A DNA stretch of 64,000 nucleotides from Paenibacillus sp. CC-CFT747 (GCA_030323305.1 CP106741.1:129001-193000); one strand, 5' to 3'; positions 42,827-53,481 are shown, numbered from the stretch's first letter. Notes: generated by a model from the letters alone, not told the origin. Translations and numbers: made by a program.

Positions 42827-42944
42827 GATTTTCTGCTCCTTTGGGTCAAGCCACTCATTCGGGCATTCTCATGAGGGCTTACGCCTTTTATAATGGAAAC
42901 AAGCTTTACTTGCAGCTCTGTCCATCCTGACATCGAGGTGAACC

Positions 42945-43772
42945 ATGAAGGAATCCAACCAAGCATTCATCCACAGCTACTTGTCCAACACCCAGGTCAA
43001 CCTGGAAGTGGTGGCCCATACCAAAGTATCCGAGAGCTGGAAGGACACGAACAATGTATCCCCTTACAACCGGTTTTACTTCATCCGGCAGGGCAAGGGA
43101 CGAATCGAAATCGGCGGAAAGGTCTACCGTCCGGTCCCGGGCCAGCTTGTCCTGATTCCGGCGGGCACGGTGTATTCCTACGGTACGGAGCCTGCCGACA
43201 CTTACCTGAAATACTGGTGCCATTTTACGGCCGAGATCGGCGATGTGAGCCTGTTCGATCTTCTTGTTCTGCCTTCCGTCATCGATGTCCGGGACGAGGC
43301 TTACCTGGAGGGATGCTTCCGCCGGCTGATGGACCTGACGGAAAGCGGGGAGTTTACCTCGGCCCTCCGGAGCAAAGCGGTCCTGCTGGACATCATCTGC
43401 CTCTATATCGAGCATACGTCCGTCGACACCATCCGGACCGGAGGCTCCTCCATGGAGAAGATCAACCGGGTGCTGCAGTACATCGACAGCCATCTGGCCG
43501 AAACCGTGACCGTCGAGGAGCTGGCGAAGCTCGTGCATTTTCATCCGAATTATTTCATCCGCTTCTTCAAAACGATGCTCGGCTCCCCGCCCATCCTCTA
43601 TATCACCAAAAGGCGGATGGAGAAGGCCAAAACCCTTCTCGTCACGACCGACAAAAGCATTTCGGAGATTGCCGAAGAGGTCGGCCTTCAGCTTCATTAT
43701 TTCTCCCGCGCCTTTCGCGGGCATTCCGGCTTCTCCCCAACGGAGTACCGGCAGCAGCGGCTGGAGGACTAG
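42945..43772 (+). CDS. AraC-family transcriptional regulator
   Basis: A 275-residue regulator. An N-terminal cupin-like AraC ligand domain (YFIRQGKGRIEIGGKVYRPV, PGQLVLIPAGTVYSY) is followed by two HTH motifs (about 165-270: VEELAKLVHFHPNYFIRFFKTMLGSPPI and ISEIAEEVGLQLHYFSRAFRGHSGFSPTEYR). It probably controls the divergent sulfatase through the 117-base shared promoter region and responds to a carbohydrate. The start ATG follows CGAGGTGAACC. Intact. Confidence 0.88.
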   Translation: MKESNQAFIHSYLSNTQVNLEVVAHTKVSESWKDTNNVSPYNRFYFIRQGKGRIEIGGKVYRPVPGQLVLIPAGTVYSYGTEPADTYLKYWCHFTAEIGDVSLFDLLVLPSVIDVRDEAYLEGCFRRLMDLTESGEFTSALRSKAVLLDIICLYIEHTSVDTIRTGGSSMEKINRVLQYIDSHLAETVTVEELAKLVHFHPNYFIRFFKTMLGSPPILYITKRRMEKAKTLLVTTDKSISEIAEEVGLQLHYFSRAFRGHSGFSPTEYRQQRLED

Positions 43773-43832
43773 TCAACTTCCTTCATTATCTGCCAACATA
43801 CCACACCGTTCAACCCAAAACGGAACAAATGC

Positions 43833-43855
43833 AAAAAACCCTTCCGGAGGAAGGG
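43833..43855 (-). terminator. Intrinsic terminator for the fni side
   Basis: CCCTTCC/GGAAGGG hairpin with six T on the minus strand, about 140 bases after the fni stop. It also lies downstream of the AraC gene. Confidence 0.7.
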
Positions 43856-43986
43856 ACTGAAGGTTGCGGTATGGAGGAGGAGACGAAGTCCAGCTTAGCG
43901 GGAGGAAACCAAAACACCAAGGAGAGCCGGTCAGAGGCCCAGCCTATTCCGTTCACCCGCTGCCTTAGGAAGCGGATCGACACTTG

Positions 43987-43998
43987 CGGATAAGGCAC
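43987..43998 (-). repeat. CGGATAAGGCAC repeat at the fni stop codon
   Basis: Its last base is part of the fni TAG stop. With the inverted copy at 45046-45057 it brackets the whole fni gene. Confidence 0.6.
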
Positions 43999-45020
43999 TA
44001 AACACGGACGAGCCGGTTTGTCGCCCGAAGCGCCGTCACGTCCCGGGCGCCGATGCCGAACATCGCTGCCCGCAGCTCGAGCGTGATGCGCGCGAACAGC
44101 GCATCGAGCCGTTCGGCGGAGTCGACCGCGGGCGCAAGCAGCGACCGGCCGAAGCCGGCCAGGCTGGCACCCAGCGCCAGCGCCTTCGCGGCGTCGACGC
44201 CGGTGGCGAGCCCGCCGCTCGCGACGACGGTGCCGTCCGGCGCGGCCTCGCGCACGCGGCGCAGGCATTCGGCCGTCGGCGTGCCCCAGCCGGCGAAGGC
44301 GTCGGCCGCCGCCCGGAGGACGTCGTTGCGGGAGCGGTGCTTCTCCACCTGGCTCCACGAAGTGCCGCCAGCTCCCGCGACGTCGACGAAGCTCACCCCG
44401 GCGTCGAACAGCCGCCGGGCGGTGCCGCCGTCGATGCCCCAGCCGACCTCCTTCACGCCGACCGGCACGCCGAGCTCCCGGGCCAGCCGCTCGATCTTCG
44501 GCAGCAGCCCCGCAAAGTTGACGTCGCCTTCCGGCTGAAACACCTCCTGAAGGCTGTTCAGGTGGAGAATCAGGCCGTCGGCGTCCACGCGTTCGATCAC
44601 CCGGCGGCAGTCCTCCACCGAGACGCCGTAATTCAGCTGGACCGCGCCAAGATTCGCGAGCAGCGGAATCGACGGTGCGGCATCGCGCACCCGGAACGTC
44701 TCCGCTGCGGCCGGATTCTCGATCGCCGCCCGCACCGAGCCGAGCCCCATCGCCCAGCCATGCCGCTCGGCCGCCTCGGCAAGCCTCCGGTTGATCGCTC
44801 CGCCCTCTACTGTCCCTCCGGTCATGGAGCTAACGAGCAGCGGGGCTTTCAGCTTCCGGCCGAGGAACTCCGTTTCGAGGGAAACCGCGGCGAAGTCCAG
44901 CTCAGGAAGGGCATTGTGAAGAAACCGGTACTCCTCCAAACCCGTCGTAATCCCCGTTCCTTCCACCGTCTCGTTCAGGCAGATGCCGATGTGCTCGTTC
45001 TTGCGTCGCTCCGTCCCCAC
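43998..45020 (-). CDS. fni: Type 2 isopentenyl-diphosphate delta-isomerase Fni
   Basis: A 340-residue FMN/NADPH-dependent IPP isomerase that balances IPP and DMAPP. Characteristic: RKNEHIGICL (start block), PLLVSSMTGGT (about 60-72), GLGSVRAAIENP, HLNSLQEVFQPEGD (substrate loop with QE, about 155), GVKEVGWGID, VDVAGAGGTSWSQVEKHR (about 215-232), and GLATGVDAAKALALGA (FMN phosphate site). Supplies C5 units to the crt genes. The start is GTG after GGGAGGTTACAGCA. Unlike the neighbours it has no frame break. It appears richer in GC (much GCG, GGC and CGC) and is bracketed by 12-base inverted repeats, so it may be a later insertion. Confidence 0.95.
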   Translation of the reverse strand: MGTERRKNEHIGICLNETVEGTGITTGLEEYRFLHNALPELDFAAVSLETEFLGRKLKAPLLVSSMTGGTVEGGAINRRLAEAAERHGWAMGLGSVRAAIENPAAAETFRVRDAAPSIPLLANLGAVQLNYGVSVEDCRRVIERVDADGLILHLNSLQEVFQPEGDVNFAGLLPKIERLARELGVPVGVKEVGWGIDGGTARRLFDAGVSFVDVAGAGGTSWSQVEKHRSRNDVLRAAADAFAGWGTPTAECLRRVREAAPDGTVVASGGLATGVDAAKALALGASLAGFGRSLLAPAVDSAERLDALFARITLELRAAMFGIGARDVTALRATNRLVRV

Positions 45021-45045
45021 TGCTGTAACCTCCCGTTGTGTTCTC

Positions 45046-45137
45046 GTGCCTTATCCGTACCCTTGGTTGGCAAGAAAGTCTGTGTCTCGCGCTTCCCCAA
45101 CTCTAGGATGGCGGACCCTCGTTACCGGATAAGGCAC
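45046..45137. repeat. 92-base segment with 12-base terminal inverted repeats
   Basis: GTGCCTTATCCG (45046-45057) and CGGATAAGGCAC (45126-45137) are exact inverted copies around 68 bases, filling the gap between fni and the first crtN-like gene. Size and ends recall a tiny MITE, but no target duplication is evident. Confidence 0.5.
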
Positions 45138-46771
45138 TTATGCCGCCGTCCACTTTAATAGCGGTATTAGTATAGCGCGTTTTCCCCTGCCTTCACAACC
45201 GCGCTTGACGAAAGGCCGCAGCGCGCCCCTGTCTTCCTCCAAAATGCGCTCGGCCACCAGCTGCCCGGACAGGGTCACCATAGGCGTTCCGCCGCCGGGA
45301 TGCGTGGTGCCTCCGGTGAACCAGAGACCACGGAGATTCGCCGCCCGGTTGGTGGGCCGGAAAAACGTTTGGCGGGCGGAATTCGAGGAGATGCCGTAGA
45401 TCGCTCCGCGGAAGGCGCCGGTGTCCCGCTTCAATTGCTCCGGGGTATAAAGGGATGACACCTCCGGCCGGTCAATCCCTTTCAGCCCCGCCTCCGCAAG
45501 CCGGTGGAGGATGAAATCCCGGTACCGCCCGCCGTGTTCCTCCCAGTCCCAGGCTTCCGAGGTATAGGGAGCGTTCACGAGAATAAAAAGATTGCTCCCG
45601 CCTTCCGGGGCGAGTCCCGGCTCGCTATGTCCGCTGTGGCACAAGTAGATGGCGGGGCTGCGGGGAGCCGTCCGGCTGTCAAAGATCTCACGGAATTCCG
45701 ACCCGTAGCCTTCCGGGAAGTAAACGGTATGATGAAGCAGCTCCTCATACCGCTTCCGTACCCCGGCCAATAGGACAAAGCCGGACAAGGAGGGCTCATA
45801 GCGGTCGATTCGCTTGTCGGGCATGGCCGGCCGGTCCTCTTCGTCCAGGAGCTCGCGGCAGACAGTCAGGACGTCCCCGTTCGCCACCACGAGATCGGCC
45901 TCGAGCCGCTCTCCTTGCGGCGTCGTCCGGGCGCCGTACCCTGCATCCGCCGAATCGCGGGGTCCCCCTGCGGCTCCGTCCGCTCCTGCAGCTCCACGCC
46001 GGCTGCCCTTCCGCTGCGGACAAGAATCCGTTTGACCTTAACCCCAGTCCGGATCTCCACTCCAAGCTCGCGGGCGAGCCTTCCGAACGCTTCCGGAATG
46101 GCATACGTTCCTCCCTTCACGGCATAAATGCCGAGAGCGGCTTCCACATGGGCCAGCATCGCAAAGATGGCCGGTGCGCGGTAGGGGGACGACCCTACAT
46201 ATGTCGCGTACCGGCCAAACAAGCCAAGTGTGTAGGGATGACGGAAGTGCTTCTCTAATCTCTCCTGCAGCGTCGTGAGCGGCCGGATTCTCAGGAATCC
46301 GGCCGCCAGGCGGGCACTCAGCTTATCCTTCCAGGTCAGAAGCATCCGGCTCAGAAAATGCTTTTCCGCCTCCCGGTACAAAACCTCCGCCTCTTTCATG
46401 AAGGCCGGGTAGCGTAGCGCATCCTCGGAGCTGTAGCGGGCGATCTGCTCCTGCATGGCCTCCCGGTCCTCCGTCAGGTCCACCCGGCTGCCGTCCGGAA
46501 AGATATTGCGGGCGGCAGGCTCCAGCCGGCGGAGGGTCAAATAATCCTCCATTCTTCGGCCGACCGAGGTGAACACCCGTTCAAAGAGATGCGGCATGGT
46601 GATCGTGCTCGGGCCCCGGTCGAACGAATACTCTCCCATCCGGACCCGCTGGAGCTTGCCGCCAGCCGTCTCCTGCGCCTCCACTACCGTGACCCGGTAC
46701 CCCGCGTGGGCGAGCCGGATCGCACACGACAGCCCGCCGAGTCCGGCGCCGATGACGATGACCTTCTTCAT
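45138..46771 (-). CDS. CrtN/CrtP-type carotenoid oxidoreductase 1
   Basis: A 544-residue FAD enzyme of the phytoene-desaturase family. The Rossmann motif is KVIVIGAGLGGLSCAIRLAHAG (residues 2-23, here shown without its last bases), followed by SFDRGPSTITMPHLFERVF, and the C-terminal GLWFTGGTTHPGGGTPMVTLSGQL FAD block. It is closer in motif content to the CrtP/CrtNb group (oxidases of C30 carotenoids) than to the desaturases at 50449 and 51929. One base is missing in the short C run 45939-45941; repair gives MQGYGARTTPQGERLEADLVVANG. Last gene of a seven-gene operon; its start overlaps the preceding stop. Exact reaction unproven. Confidence 0.82.
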
Positions 46772-47948
46772 GAATAACGCCTCCCTTTCCATACGTACCC
46801 TTGGCCTCCTGCTCCAGCCCTCCAAGAAGAAAGCGCAATGCCGGTCAGGCAGACGATGCTGGCCGGAAGCAGGAAGGAAAGCCAGAACGGCTGTCCGTTC
46901 CGCAAGTCGACCGAAAGCTTGACGGCCGTCCCGAGCCCCCAGCCGATCAGGGCAGGAACAAGCCCGTCTCCTCCGCTTGCCCAGACAAAGAGAGCCGAAG
47001 CCGGAGGAAAGAGGTACATCCCTCCGTACAGGAGAAGAATTCCCGCCAGCAGGAGCTTGCTCCGCCCAACGCCGGCGTAAATATTCTTCTTGTAGCCGTT
47101 CCATACCCCTCGCGCGTCATGGTACATACGCATCGAGACCTCACGGGTCACGTCGGCCAGCAGAACCGGCCGTCCCGCCCGCTTGACCGCACGCGCGAGG
47201 CTTATGTCGTCGACGAGCTCGTTCCGGCAGCCGGCATGGCCTCCTGCGGCCCGGTAGCTCTCCGCTTCGATGAGAAGGAACGCCCCGTGGGCGGCGGTGA
47301 AGCGGGGATCGGGGGACGTGCGCACCAAGCGAACGGGGAGGTGGCACGCCACCGTGAAGATCATGAGCGGCACCACCAGCTTTTCCAGCCAGGAGCCGAC
47401 CTCCTGGCGGGGAAGCCGGTAATGAGGCCGCTTCCCTGACCCTCGGCTGTCCCCCTCGACCGCTCCAATGCGCCCGGGCCGAGCCTGGCGTCCGCGTCCA
47501 GGAAGAGCCACCAGTCTCCCTTCGCCTCAAGCGAAAGCTGGTGGCAGGCGAAGCATTTCCCGACCCAGCCGTCCGGCTTCGGCAGCCCATGCAGCAGCCG
47601 CAGGCGCGGATCGCCCTTCGCCGCCTCCCGGACCGCTTCCGCCGTGCCGTCGGTCGAGCCGTCGTCCAGCACGAGCACCTCCAGAGGGACGCCGCTCTGC
47701 GAGAGCACGGACCGGAGGCAGTCCCCGATATTGCCTTCTTCATTCCGGGCAGGGATCAGCACCGACAGGAAGGGAGCCTCCCTCGACGAACCTTTTCCCG
47801 CCGAGTAGCCTCCTTCAGCCGTGCCCGGCCTCTCCCCGTCGGAGGAGGACCGGCCGTTTCCAAGGCTCGGAAGCTGCGTCAGGTTCCACCAGACGAACAG
47901 CAGCTGGGCGGCCAGCAGGCCGGCGGTTATCCAGAGCAGGGCTGTCAT
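46768..47948 (-). CDS. GT2 glycosyltransferase (CruG/CrtQ-like)
   Basis: A 393-residue membrane-associated glycosyltransferase. N-terminal helix (LLWITAGLLAAQLLFVWW), then the GT2 domain: VLIPARNEEGNIGDCLRSVL, VLVLDDGSTDGTAEAV, WLFLDADARLGPGAL (DxD), VDDISLARAVKRAG, and three C-terminal helices. Similar enzymes (CruG in cyanobacteria and Deinococcus) attach a sugar to hydroxylated carotenoids and are encoded beside CruF, as here. One base is missing in the G run 47409-47412; repair gives GFPRQEVGSWLEKLVV. Both ends overlap neighbours by ATGA. Confidence 0.8.
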
Positions 47949-48687
47949 AGGCCCACCCTCTTCTTGAAGGAATCGAAGGCGTCGCTGGTCGAGACACCGG
48001 GCTTCATGAGGGGACGGAAGCCGCAAGGCGCGCCCCCGTCTTCCGCGGCAACGGCCCGCAGGGCCAGCTCCCGGTGGCCGTCGAGCTGGCTTTGCAGCAG
48101 GCGGCGCAGCTCCTCCGCTGCCGCCCTTCTGCCGAGCCGGCGCCAATCCTCCATCACGGGCGTTCCGAAGAGGAGGGAAGCGTCCGCCTTCTGATGGCCG
48201 GCGAGCGAATAGTACAGGGTAACCGGGACGGCCGCCGCCTCCGGAACCCTTTCGAGCAGGCTGCCGATCCCTCCCTGGAATGCAAGCGGCCTCTCCTCGA
48301 GGTGCCGGATCTCTCCCTGCGGGAAGAGCCAGATGCTTCCCCCGTGCCTAAGCCGGGTTTCCGCATACCGGAGAGAGTCGCGGATGGAGCGGGGGCTCGT
48401 TCGGTTAATGGAGAAGGCGCCGATTTTGCGGAAGAAGGGATAGCGCTCTAGCTGCTTCTCCTCCATCATGACGTAGTGATCCCCCTCGAGGACCGGCGGA
48501 CGGCATAATGGACAAGAAGGCCATCCCACCAGGAGCAATGGTTGGCCATATAGACAAGGGGGCCTCGAGAGCCGGTGTCCGGATCCCCCGACAGGCTTAC
48601 GGAGTGAAAGTGGCGGGGCAGCAAATAATGCCGGTTGTAGCGGTCAAACAGACGCTCGAACCAGAGGCTTTTGGCGGCTTCGATCAT
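47945..48687 (-). CDS. PlsC-like 1-acyl-glycerol-phosphate-type acyltransferase
   Basis: A 247-residue acyltransferase. HX4D motif ANHCSWWDG (about 57-62), then KIGAFSINR and WLFPQGEIRH (the FPEG-type block, about 125), typical of PlsC enzymes. In the cluster it probably esterifies the sugar of a glycosylated carotenoid with a fatty acid. It is unrelated in sequence to the CrtO-type acyltransferase at 54480. One base is missing in the C run 48481-48485; repair joins RSSRGDHYVMMEEKQ. ATGA overlaps on both sides. Confidence 0.78.
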
Positions 48688-49620
48688 CGGGCGCTCCCCT
48701 CCTTCCTCTGGACCCTCCCATACACCAGCAGCAATCCTGCGGCGGCGAATCCCGCCGGAAGCAGCATCCCTTCTTTTATCCCGAGAAGGGCGAACATAAC
48801 AAGCATCAGGCCATATAGCAGGCCTGCCTCCCGGCGGACAGGACCCGGTACGGTCCTCCGCGGATAGACAAAGGAGAGCAGGGCCGCAATCAGGAACCAC
48901 GAAGCAAAATTCGTCCAGGGAATGCCCGCATATACCCCCGGAACTTCCCATACCCAGAAGCCTCTGGCGTAGGCGACCGGATCGAGCACCAGATCAAAGA
49001 GAAGCAGACCTCCCCCACCTGCAGGGCGCGAACCCAGCGCGGCCCGCCTTCGGCGAGCAGCAGCATCGTCACCATCACGCCGATCCAGGCGCAGGCTATG
49101 GCGAGCGGGACACCCCCGCGGCTATGCCGAGAACATGCGTGTAGGCATACGATCCGAACGGGAACCCGGTCGCCACTCCCATGGCTTCCACCCCGAAGGT
49201 AACCGCGGCCACGAGCGTTGTGCGGAAGACGATCCCCGGGATCCCTCTCCCCGTTCTCGTTTCCAGAAAGACCGCATAGGAGGCAAAGAACAGCAGGAAC
49301 AGCCCGTTCGAGAAGCCAAGCATCTCCGGCACCTTGTAGAAAAGCATCAGGAGCAGCCCGGCCGCATACCAGAACCAGAAAACCGGCCGGATCAGCCTTG
49401 CCGCAAGCCCCGCTTTCGTAAAGCCCGGGCGAAAGGACGCTTTGCCGGCCGGTTCCCCACCGCCCCGCTGCCCGCCAGACTCCGGCCTTCCGGCCGTAGG
49501 GGCAGGGGCCCTGGAGACGGCTGCCACCGCGCTCCGCCGCGTATCTTCAACGCCGAGCCTAGTCTCTCGTTTCCGCAGGCTCCGGCCGGCCGGTCCCCAC
49601 GGCCCCGCCTCCCGCCTCAT
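48684..49620 (-). CDS. CruF-type carotenoid biosynthesis protein (DUF422)
   Basis: A 312-residue polytopic protein of the DUF422/CruF family. A proline- and arginine-rich N-terminal extension of about 70 residues comes first. Helices then carry GLLLMLFYKVPEMLGFSN, GVEAMGVATGFPFGSYAYTHVLG (about 140-165), LLLFDLVLDPVAYARGFWVWE, and GIPWTNFASWFLI. CruF enzymes add water at the end double bond of linear carotenoids. Two one-base losses, at 49113-49117 and 49012-49016, break the frame. Start and stop overlap neighbours by ATGA. The N-terminal extension is unusual; it may partly be non-native if the true start is internal. Confidence 0.8.
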
Positions 49621-50488
49621 CCGGGCACCGCCGCTGCTTCGGCGGACGCCCTTTCGCTCCGGCGGCTGCTCACCTCTCGGTAGATGGCGAGCTTGCGGAG
49701 GCTGCCGACGTAGGCCCGCTTGCGGAACACCTCATATCCGTTTCCTTCGACCTCATCCAGGATCGCCTGGTAGAAGAGTGCCGCAAGCTCAACCGAGAAA
49801 GCGCTCTCCGGCGGATAAGCCTCCAAGTCCCGAAGCCCGGCTGCAAACCAGCGGCGGGCCAAGCCATCGAGCTCGCGAACCGCGGAGATGAAGGCCGGCG
49901 TAACCGCACCATTCTCGATATCTTCCGGCGGGCAGCCATGACGCGCAAGCAGGTCGAGGGAAGATACCTCCTGCCCCGACCCCGGTCCTCGCCTACGTCC
50001 CGGACGATATTGACGATCTGCATTGCTTTGCCAAGCGAGATGCCCGATTCCACAATGCGTTCGTCCGGATGCCCGTGCAGGACGGGAAGCAGCATCTCCC
50101 CGACCGTTCCGGCCACGAGGTAGCAGTATTCCTCCAGCTGCTCCATCGTGTCGTACCGGGTCAGAACGAGATCCCTCCGCTGTCCTTCCATTTGCCGGAG
50201 GAAAGGGGTTAGGGTCAAAGGAAACCTGGCAAACAGCCAACGAAGCGACGGCCAAATGAAGTGCCCTTCGGCCGTATCCAGCCGGATAAACTTGCCCTCC
50301 AGCTCCTCCAGGGTAAAGGGAGAGCTTTCCGGCTCATCCACCGCGTCGTCGATCAGCCGGCAGAAAGCATAGATGACGTACACCGCTTCCCGGCGGGGAC
50401 TCGGGAGGGAACGAAAAGCGTTGTAAAAAGTTGCCGATCCTTTGCGTATCATGGCTTCGCAGGCTGCCAGGCAGGTTCCGATTTCCAT
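49617..50488 (-). CDS. crtM: Squalene/phytoene synthase family protein, CrtM-type
   Basis: A 290-residue head-to-head prenyl synthase. First aspartate motif FCRLIDDAVDE (DDxxD, about 43-50), RYDTMEQLEEYCYLVAGTVGEM (about 110-130), and the second aspartate motif NIVRDVGEDRGRGRRYLP (about 160-180). It joins two prenyl diphosphates; C30 dehydrosqualene is likely given the CrtO/CrtQ/CrtP-type partners, but C40 cannot be excluded. One base is missing in the short G run 49958-49960; repair keeps the RYLP motif and continues LDLLARHGCPPEDIENG. The start ATG has AAAGGAGATGG. Confidence 0.88.
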
Positions 50489-51938
50489 AACGCCATCTCC
50501 TTTGTCATATGGTGGGCCAGCAGGCGGGCACCCTGCATCACGATGGGAATTCCTCCTCCCGGATGAATGGAGGCTCCGACTGCGTAAAGATTGGCGAGCG
50601 AGGGATAAGGCACGAACTGCGGACGGAAGGCGCCGGATTGGAGCAGCGTGGGGGCAATCCCGAAGCTTCCTCCCTGAAACAGGCCGTCCCGTTCAGCGTC
50701 GTCCGGCGTCCGGACGTCAATCCAGCGGATCGCCTCCTTTAACCCGGGAAAGCCCCTCCGTTCCGCCTCGGTCAGCAGGCGGTCGACATAAGCTTCTTTC
50801 TCCTTCTCCCAGTTCACGGTGCCTGTGGACGGCACCGGCGACAGAAGATATAGCACACTGTCCGTTTCGGCAGCCGCCCCGCTGTCCACCGCCACCGGAT
50901 TGAATATATAGAAGGAAGGATCATCGGGCAGAAGGCGTTCCAGGAAGCTTTGCTTCAGGCCGGCCGTGAGGGACTTCGGAAGGAAGAACTGGTGGGCCTT
51001 GGCCTGCGGCCAACGCTTGTTGACCCCGAGATAAACGAGAACATTCCCGCCGGAAGGGGTGAACTTGCGGCGAGAAGCCTCGAAGCCGGGAAGAAGCGAA
51101 GGGAGATGAGGAAAATCACCGTTATAAACGATCGCCTCATGCTCCGCTGTCCGGCCGTCGTGGAGCTTAACCCCCGTGCAGCGTTTCCCTTCCCGGAGGA
51201 TTTCCCGGACCGGTGTGTTTAGGCGCACCGTGACGCCCTGCTTCTCCAGCTCTTCGGCGAGAAGGGCGGAGAGGGCCGCATAGCCTCCTTTCCAATACCA
51301 CACCCCGAAGGCATGCTCGGCGTAAGGCAGGAGCGTGTAAAGCGACGGAGATTGGAAAGGCGCCCCTCCTATGTACAGCGACTGCAGCGAGAAAGCGTCC
51401 TGCAGCTCTTCGCTGCGGAAATAACGGGCTGCGAGCCCTTTCACGCTCCGGTACGCCTTCAGCTGCAGAAGAAGGCGCAGGATGCGCGGCGTGAAGAATT
51501 CGGACCGGCGGAGGAAGGGCCGCTCCAGCACCGCCTCCTTCCCTCGGAGAAAGCCGGGGCCATGTCCTCCATATACCGGCGGAACCCTGCGCTTTCTCCG
51601 GGAAACAGCCTCTCGATCTCGGCTGCCTGGCGGTCCGTTCTCCGCCATTTGGTGAACACCCGGCCATCCGCATAATGAATATCGTAGAGCGGGTCGCACT
51701 CGAGCAGCGGCATGCGGGACCGGTCGATCCCGGCTTCCTCCAGAAGCCCGGCAAGCATTTCCGGCAGCAGCACGATGGTAGGGCCGCGGTCAATCCGGAA
51801 TCCCTTTCCTTCCTGGAACGCCAGCCGGCCGCCAAGCTGACCGGCTCCTTCGTAGAGCGTAACCCGGGCCCCGCGGCGGGCAAGCAGGAGAGCCGTCAGC
51901 ATGCCGCCTACCCCGCCCCCAATGATCCCTACTTCCAT
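50449..51938 (-). CDS. CrtN-type carotenoid desaturase 2
   Basis: A 496-residue FAD enzyme. N-terminal VGIIGGGVGGMLTALLLARRGARVTLYE, then FRIDRGPTIVLLPEML, and C-terminal NLYAVGASIHPGGGIPIVMQGARLLA. It differs from the third paralogue in the PTIVLLPEM and SIHPGGG blocks. Probably a desaturase or end-group-modifying enzyme working after CrtM. One base is missing in the C run 51541-51543; repair gives AFSEGKEAVLERPFLRRSEF. It overlaps crtM by 40 bases and the third paralogue by 10. Confidence 0.82.
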
Positions 51939-53481
51939 AACACGGCCTCCTTTGCCGGGACCTGACGGACGTTGCTCTTGGGAGAGACCGGGGAGACTCC
52001 CGCACGGGCATCCTGCTCCATAAGCAGCCGGGTGCTGATCCGAGCCGATTCGATAATCGTCGGCAGCCCGCTTCCCGGGTGGGTTCCCCGCCGACCAGCC
52101 AACAGTTGGCCGCCTCCTGAAACCGGTTGTGCGGACGAAGGTGCATCATCTGGTCTAGCGAATGCGCCAGATTGAAGGTGGCGCCCCGGTAGACCCCGTA
52201 ATCGTCCTGCCAATCGAGCGGGGTCGTGATCCTCTCCTCCTCGATACAGGCGGACAAGCCGGCGAGCTCCGGCTCCCTTTCCAGGCGGCGGATGATGGCG
52301 TCCCTCACAAGCGTCTTCTCCTTCTCCCAATCGATGCCTCCGGACAGATTCGGAACGGGCATGAGCACGTACAGAGCGGACTTGCCTTCCGGTGCCAGCG
52401 TCGGATCGGTAACCCCCGGGTTGCAGACGTACACGGAGGCGTCCTCCGAGAGGACCAGCGTTTCCGTAATGTCCCGGACGTTAGCCCGGTAGTCCTCCGC
52501 GAACATAATGGTGTGATGGGGAAGCTCGACACGCCGGTTTACGCCCAGGTAGAGCATGTAGGTGGAGCAGGAGTATTTTTGGCCTCAAGCTTCCGTGGGG
52601 TGTATCGTTTCAGTTGCCCGGGCTCAAAAAGCGACGTCATGGCCGTACCGAAATCGGCATTCAGGATCACGTGGGAAGCCCGAACCTCTTCTCCCCGGCA
52701 AGCCGCAGGCCGACGGCTCTGCCCTTCTCCAGCAGCACCCGTTCAACGGGTGACGAAGTCAAAACACGGCCCCCGTATTCCTTAATGACTTCGGCCATCG
52801 CCTCGCAGATCCGGTTAACCCCCCGATCGGATGATAGAGACCGTAGGCGTGCTCCAGATAGGAGAGGATGGTAAACGTTCCCGGGCAGGCCCAAGGGGAC
52901 ATCCCCAAATATTTGGCCTGGAAGGTGAAGGCCAGTTTCAGCCTCTCGTCCGTAAAATAGCGCGACAGCCGTCCATGCACCGTATCCAAGGCGTGCAGAC
53001 GGGAAAGAGCGGCAAACACGGGAGAGGTCAGATAATCCGTCAGCCGGGCAAAAGGCCGCTGAAGCAGGGGACCCACCCGCCTGAACTTTTCCTCCTCTTC
53101 TTTCATGAAGCGGAGATAACCTTTCCCGTTCCCCGGGAACAGCGCTTCAATCCGTTCTACCATCCGGTCCGGCTCCCGAACCGGCTCGAAATCCGTTTCC
53201 CCAAAGCGAAGCCGGTACAGGGTGTCGAGCTCCACCAGCTTGACATAATCGTGAACCGAACGGCCGGCGGAGGCAAACAGTTCCTCCAGAAGGTAAGGCA
53301 TCATCAGAAAAGTGGGGCCGCAGTCGAACCGATAGTCCCCCAGCTGAACGCGGGAGGTGCGGCCTCCCACAAAGGGCTGCTTCTCATAGACGGTCACTTC
53401 GTAGCCTTGGGAGGCAAGAAGCATCCCTGCCGCCAAGCCTCCGGGCCCCGCGCCGACGACAGCTGCGCGCTGTTCGGTCAT
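51929..53481 (-). CDS. crtN: CrtN-type carotenoid desaturase 3
   Basis: A 518-residue FAD desaturase and first gene of the operon crtN3-crtN2-crtM-cruF-acyltransferase-GT-crtN1. Motifs: RAAVVGAGPGGLAAGMLLASQG, YRFDCGPTFLMMPYLLEELF, KYSCSTYMLYLGVNRR (the CSTFxxYLG block typical of dehydrosqualene/phytoene desaturases), and [21 protein letters not shown]. Four one-base losses break it: C runs 52819-52824, 52693-52696 and 52086-52089, and the T run 52576-52580. The start ATG follows GGAGGGAACGAG. The upstream promoter carries CarH-like repeats. Confidence 0.85.

Noticed and set aside
42893..43993. Plus-strand open frame of 366 codons overlapping the AraC regulator
   Set aside because: It lies in a different frame of a clear AraC gene and lacks any motif.
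45046..45137. Insertion sequence between fni and crtN1
   Set aside because: Terminal inverted repeats are present but the 92 bases cannot encode a transposase and no target duplication is evident. Listed as a repeat only.
51929..53481. crtN pseudogene
   Set aside because: Four breaks look like decay, but each is a one-base loss in a homopolymer and the restored protein has every family block.
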